7,453 bases of DNA, taken from an uncultured Lachnospiraceae bacterium (lineage in GTDB: Bacteria > Bacillota_A > Clostridia > Lachnospirales > Lachnospiraceae). The notes beneath the pieces were generated by a model. That model saw only the letters and a list, made by a program, of their open reading frames with translations, did no database searches and was not told the DNA's origin. Below, piece after piece: positions 6,246 to 7,453 of this stretch. The position numbers were made by a program, and so were the translations under genes. The stretch lies in contig CAJKKX010000107.1 in the NCBI GenBank assembly GCA_905200565.1, forward strand, positions 1 to 7,453, in the 5' to 3' direction. The number at the start of each line of letters is the position of its first letter. The first letter of the stretch is position 1.

Positions 6246-6743
6246 ATGGCAATGAACATCGTGCTTTTCGAGCCGGAGATTCCGGCGAATACGGGGAATA
6301 TCGGCCGAACCTGCGTGGCGACGGGCAGCAGGCTTCATCTGATTGAACCACTGGGGTTCCGCCTGGATGAGAAGTCTTTAAAACGTGCCGGGATGGATTA
6401 CTGGAAGGATTTAGACGTGACGACCTACATAGATTATGAGGATTTTCTGGAGAAAAATCCGGGGGCAAAGATTTACATGGCGACGACCAAAGGGCCGCAG
6501 CTCTATACGGACGTATCGTATGAACCGGACTGCTATATCATGTTTGGGAAGGAGAGCGCAGGCATCCCGGAGGAGATTCTGGTGGAGAATCAGGAGACGG
6601 CGATCCGCATTCCCATGATCGGGGCGATCCGTTCCCTGAATCTCTCAAATTCCGTGGCAGTCGTTTTGTATGAAGCGCTGCGGCAGAATCAGTTCGCAGA
6701 TATGAACCTGGAGGGACGTCTGACAAAATATGAGTGGAAATAG
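6246..6743 (+). CDS. trmL: tRNA (cytidine/uridine-34-2'-O)-methyltransferase TrmL, SPOUT family
   Basis: A 165-residue protein of the usual TrmL (YibK/CspR) length. It carries the three SPOUT motifs: PEIPANTGNIGRTC at 10-23 (N15, R21), GKESAGIPEEI at 101-111, and the knot-forming IPMIGAIRSLNLSNSVAVVLYEALRQ region at 122-147 (S130, N132, S134). The family transfers a methyl group from SAM to the 2'-O of the wobble nucleotide 34 of tRNA-Leu isoacceptors, acting as a dimer with a trefoil knot. No extra RNA-binding domain is attached, which separates it from TrmH/RlmB. It begins one base after the aminotransferase stop; AAGGGA (6230-6235) lies 10 bases before ATG 6246, whereas the second ATG at 6252 is too far. 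It is the last gene before the terminator and is a core housekeeping gene with no evident functional tie to its neighbours. Confidence 0.95.
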   Translation: MAMNIVLFEPEIPANTGNIGRTCVATGSRLHLIEPLGFRLDEKSLKRAGMDYWKDLDVTTYIDYEDFLEKNPGAKIYMATTKGPQLYTDVSYEPDCYIMFGKESAGIPEEILVENQETAIRIPMIGAIRSLNLSNSVAVVLYEALRQNQFADMNLEGRLTKYEWK

Positions 6744-6797
6744 AAAGGTCTGCTGCACAGAGGAGTGAAAAATCTCTGGTGCGGCAGACCTTTTGAT
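6744..6797 (+). terminator. Rho-independent terminator after trmL
   Basis: Bases 6744-6758 (AAAGGTCTGCTGCAC) pair with 6779-6793 over 15 base pairs including one T-G pair. A further 4 pairs (AGAG 6759-6762 with CTCT 6774-6777) follow across one bulged G, around an 11-base loop. TTTT (6791-6794) then GATTAT follows the stem. On the - strand the same stem is followed by TTTCTATTT, so it may also stop transcription of the converging gene. Confidence 0.85.
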
Positions 6798-6818
6798 TAT
6801 CCTAAAAGTCTCAGGAGG

Positions 6819-6848
6819 TTATGGGCGGCAGATTACCTTGCGCCATAA
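6819..6848 (-). other. Second small hairpin just past the converging gene
   Basis: TTATGG-CG (6819-6827, with a bulged G at 6825) pairs with CGCCATAA (6841-6848) around a 13-base loop. On the - strand it begins 3 bases after the stop codon of the Ig-like protein gene. It has no T run after it on either strand, so it is not a convincing terminator by itself; it could protect the 3' end of the message. Confidence 0.4.
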
Positions 6849-6851
6849 GAA

Positions 6852-7453
6852 TTAATAGTTATATTTTTGAAGGGAGACGACTCTGCCGTTTTGGATATAT
6901 ACATAGAGCGTGGTGCGGCCGCTTACGAATACCCACTGTAAATATCCATTCCCCCAGTCATTTCTTCTGACCGGGCGTCCCCAGGTCGTGAGCAGAGCGT
7001 CATTGGCTGACATGCCGGTATAAATCGTGTTGCCGATATAAACCCGGCGTTCGTCAGAGCCTTTCTTCTTGCCAAATTTGTCGTAAAGGACAGTCTTTAC
7101 TGTGCTGCCGGCAGCGGCTTTCGGGGACAGAGGGAACGTGATGGTCTGTCTCTTTTTGCCGGATTTTATTTTTTTCGTATAGGTTTTGGAGCCGACCTTC
7201 AGCCGGAGTTTATCTCCTTTCCGGGCGCTGCCAAGCGTTACCTGCACAGAGCTTTTGCTGGAATAAAGAGTCCCCCGGATGGTCACGGAGCTTTTGCCCT
7301 GTTTTATTTTGAGTGATTTGTAATTATAATTGCCATCCTTCGTAGTCACCATAACGTCAATCGAAGTTCCTGGTTTCTGACTTTTTATTTTTACCGAAAA
7401 GGTTCCGTCTCCTCTGACCTTTGCCTTATAGGTCTTTTTATCGGTAAATACTT
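6852..7453 (-). CDS. Ig-like repeat protein with BamE/SmpA-like C-terminal module (5' end outside window)
   Basis: The frame runs open to the window edge, so the ATG at 7350-7352 is internal; 199 C-terminal residues are visible, ending at the TAA read on the - strand at 6852-6854. Residues 1 to about 50 (YKAKVRGDGTFSVKIKSQKP..., then VTTKDGNYN) and about 53-135 look like tandem bacterial Ig-like beta-sandwich repeats, very rich in Lys, Ser, Thr and Gly. The last 62 residues (VYIGNTIYTGMSANDALLTTWGRP, then YLQWVFVSGRTTLYVYIQNGRVVSLQ) have the pattern of the small two-layer BamE/SmpA-like fold: a GMS-plus-helix turn, WGxP, then strands ending in NGRVVS. There is no sortase signal or C-terminal membrane span. 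Such Ig-repeat proteins are normally secreted, but the signal peptide would be upstream and is not visible. It converges with the trmL operon. Function is unknown; a cell-surface or matrix role is inference. Confidence 0.8.
   Translation of the reverse strand, partial: VFTDKKTYKAKVRGDGTFSVKIKSQKPGTSIDVMVTTKDGNYNYKSLKIKQGKSSVTIRGTLYSSKSSVQVTLGSARKGDKLRLKVGSKTYTKKIKSGKKRQTITFPLSPKAAAGSTVKTVLYDKFGKKKGSDERRVYIGNTIYTGMSANDALLTTWGRPVRRNDWGNGYLQWVFVSGRTTLYVYIQNGRVVSLQKYNY

Noticed and set aside
7350..7352. ATG at 7350-7352 as the start of the - strand gene
   Set aside because: The frame continues upstream with Ig-like sequence to the window end, so this Met is internal.
1..7453. Mobile element, phage, CRISPR or defence system
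   Set aside because: No transposase, integrase, regular spaced repeats, terminal inverted repeats or known defence genes were found on either strand; gene order and base composition look uniform.

Overview
The window looks like a chromosomal segment from a Clostridia-class Firmicute, most likely a member of the Lachnospiraceae. This is inferred from GGAGG-type ribosome binding sites before nearly every gene, mid-range G+C, frequent AGA/AGG arginine codons, and gene families typical of that group (DUF4080 radical SAM protein, VanW/PG_binding_4 protein, lysine-rich Ig-like secreted protein). I see no insertion sequence, phage gene, CRISPR array, tRNA or rRNA.

Positions 1-6743 hold eight genes on the + strand. 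They are packed with overlaps or gaps of at most 25 bases: (1) the 3' part of a B12-binding/radical SAM protein with a DUF4080-type C-terminus; (2) a DnaQ-like DEDDh 3'-5' exonuclease starting inside gene 1; (3) a 35-residue single-span membrane peptide; (4) a secreted VanW-family protein with a peptidoglycan-binding-type N-terminal region and an acidic, proline-rich tail; (5) a small protein that resembles only the C-terminal domain of AIR synthase/HypE/ThiL proteins; (6) an Lrp/AsnC regulator overlapping gene 5; (7) a PLP aminotransferase coupled to the regulator by an ATGA overlap; (8) the tRNA wobble methyltransferase TrmL. A strong hairpin with a short T run follows gene 8 and probably ends the transcript.

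Positions 6852-7453 hold the C-terminal part of a converging - strand gene for a lysine-rich protein with Ig-like repeats and a C-terminal module that resembles the BamE/SmpA-type fold. Its start lies outside the window.

The + strand genes do not form one obvious pathway. The clearest functional unit is genes 5-7 (AIRS_C-like protein, Lrp-type regulator, aminotransferase), which suggests amino-acid-responsive control. Genes 3-4 probably act at the cell envelope. Genes 1, 2 and 8 act on an unknown substrate, DNA/RNA ends and tRNA respectively. Most of the window is ordinary core-genome content. The parts most worth a second look are the orphan AIRS_C protein, the 35-residue membrane peptide, the uncharacterised radical SAM enzyme, the extra C-terminal module of the exonuclease, and the Ig plus BamE-like architecture.
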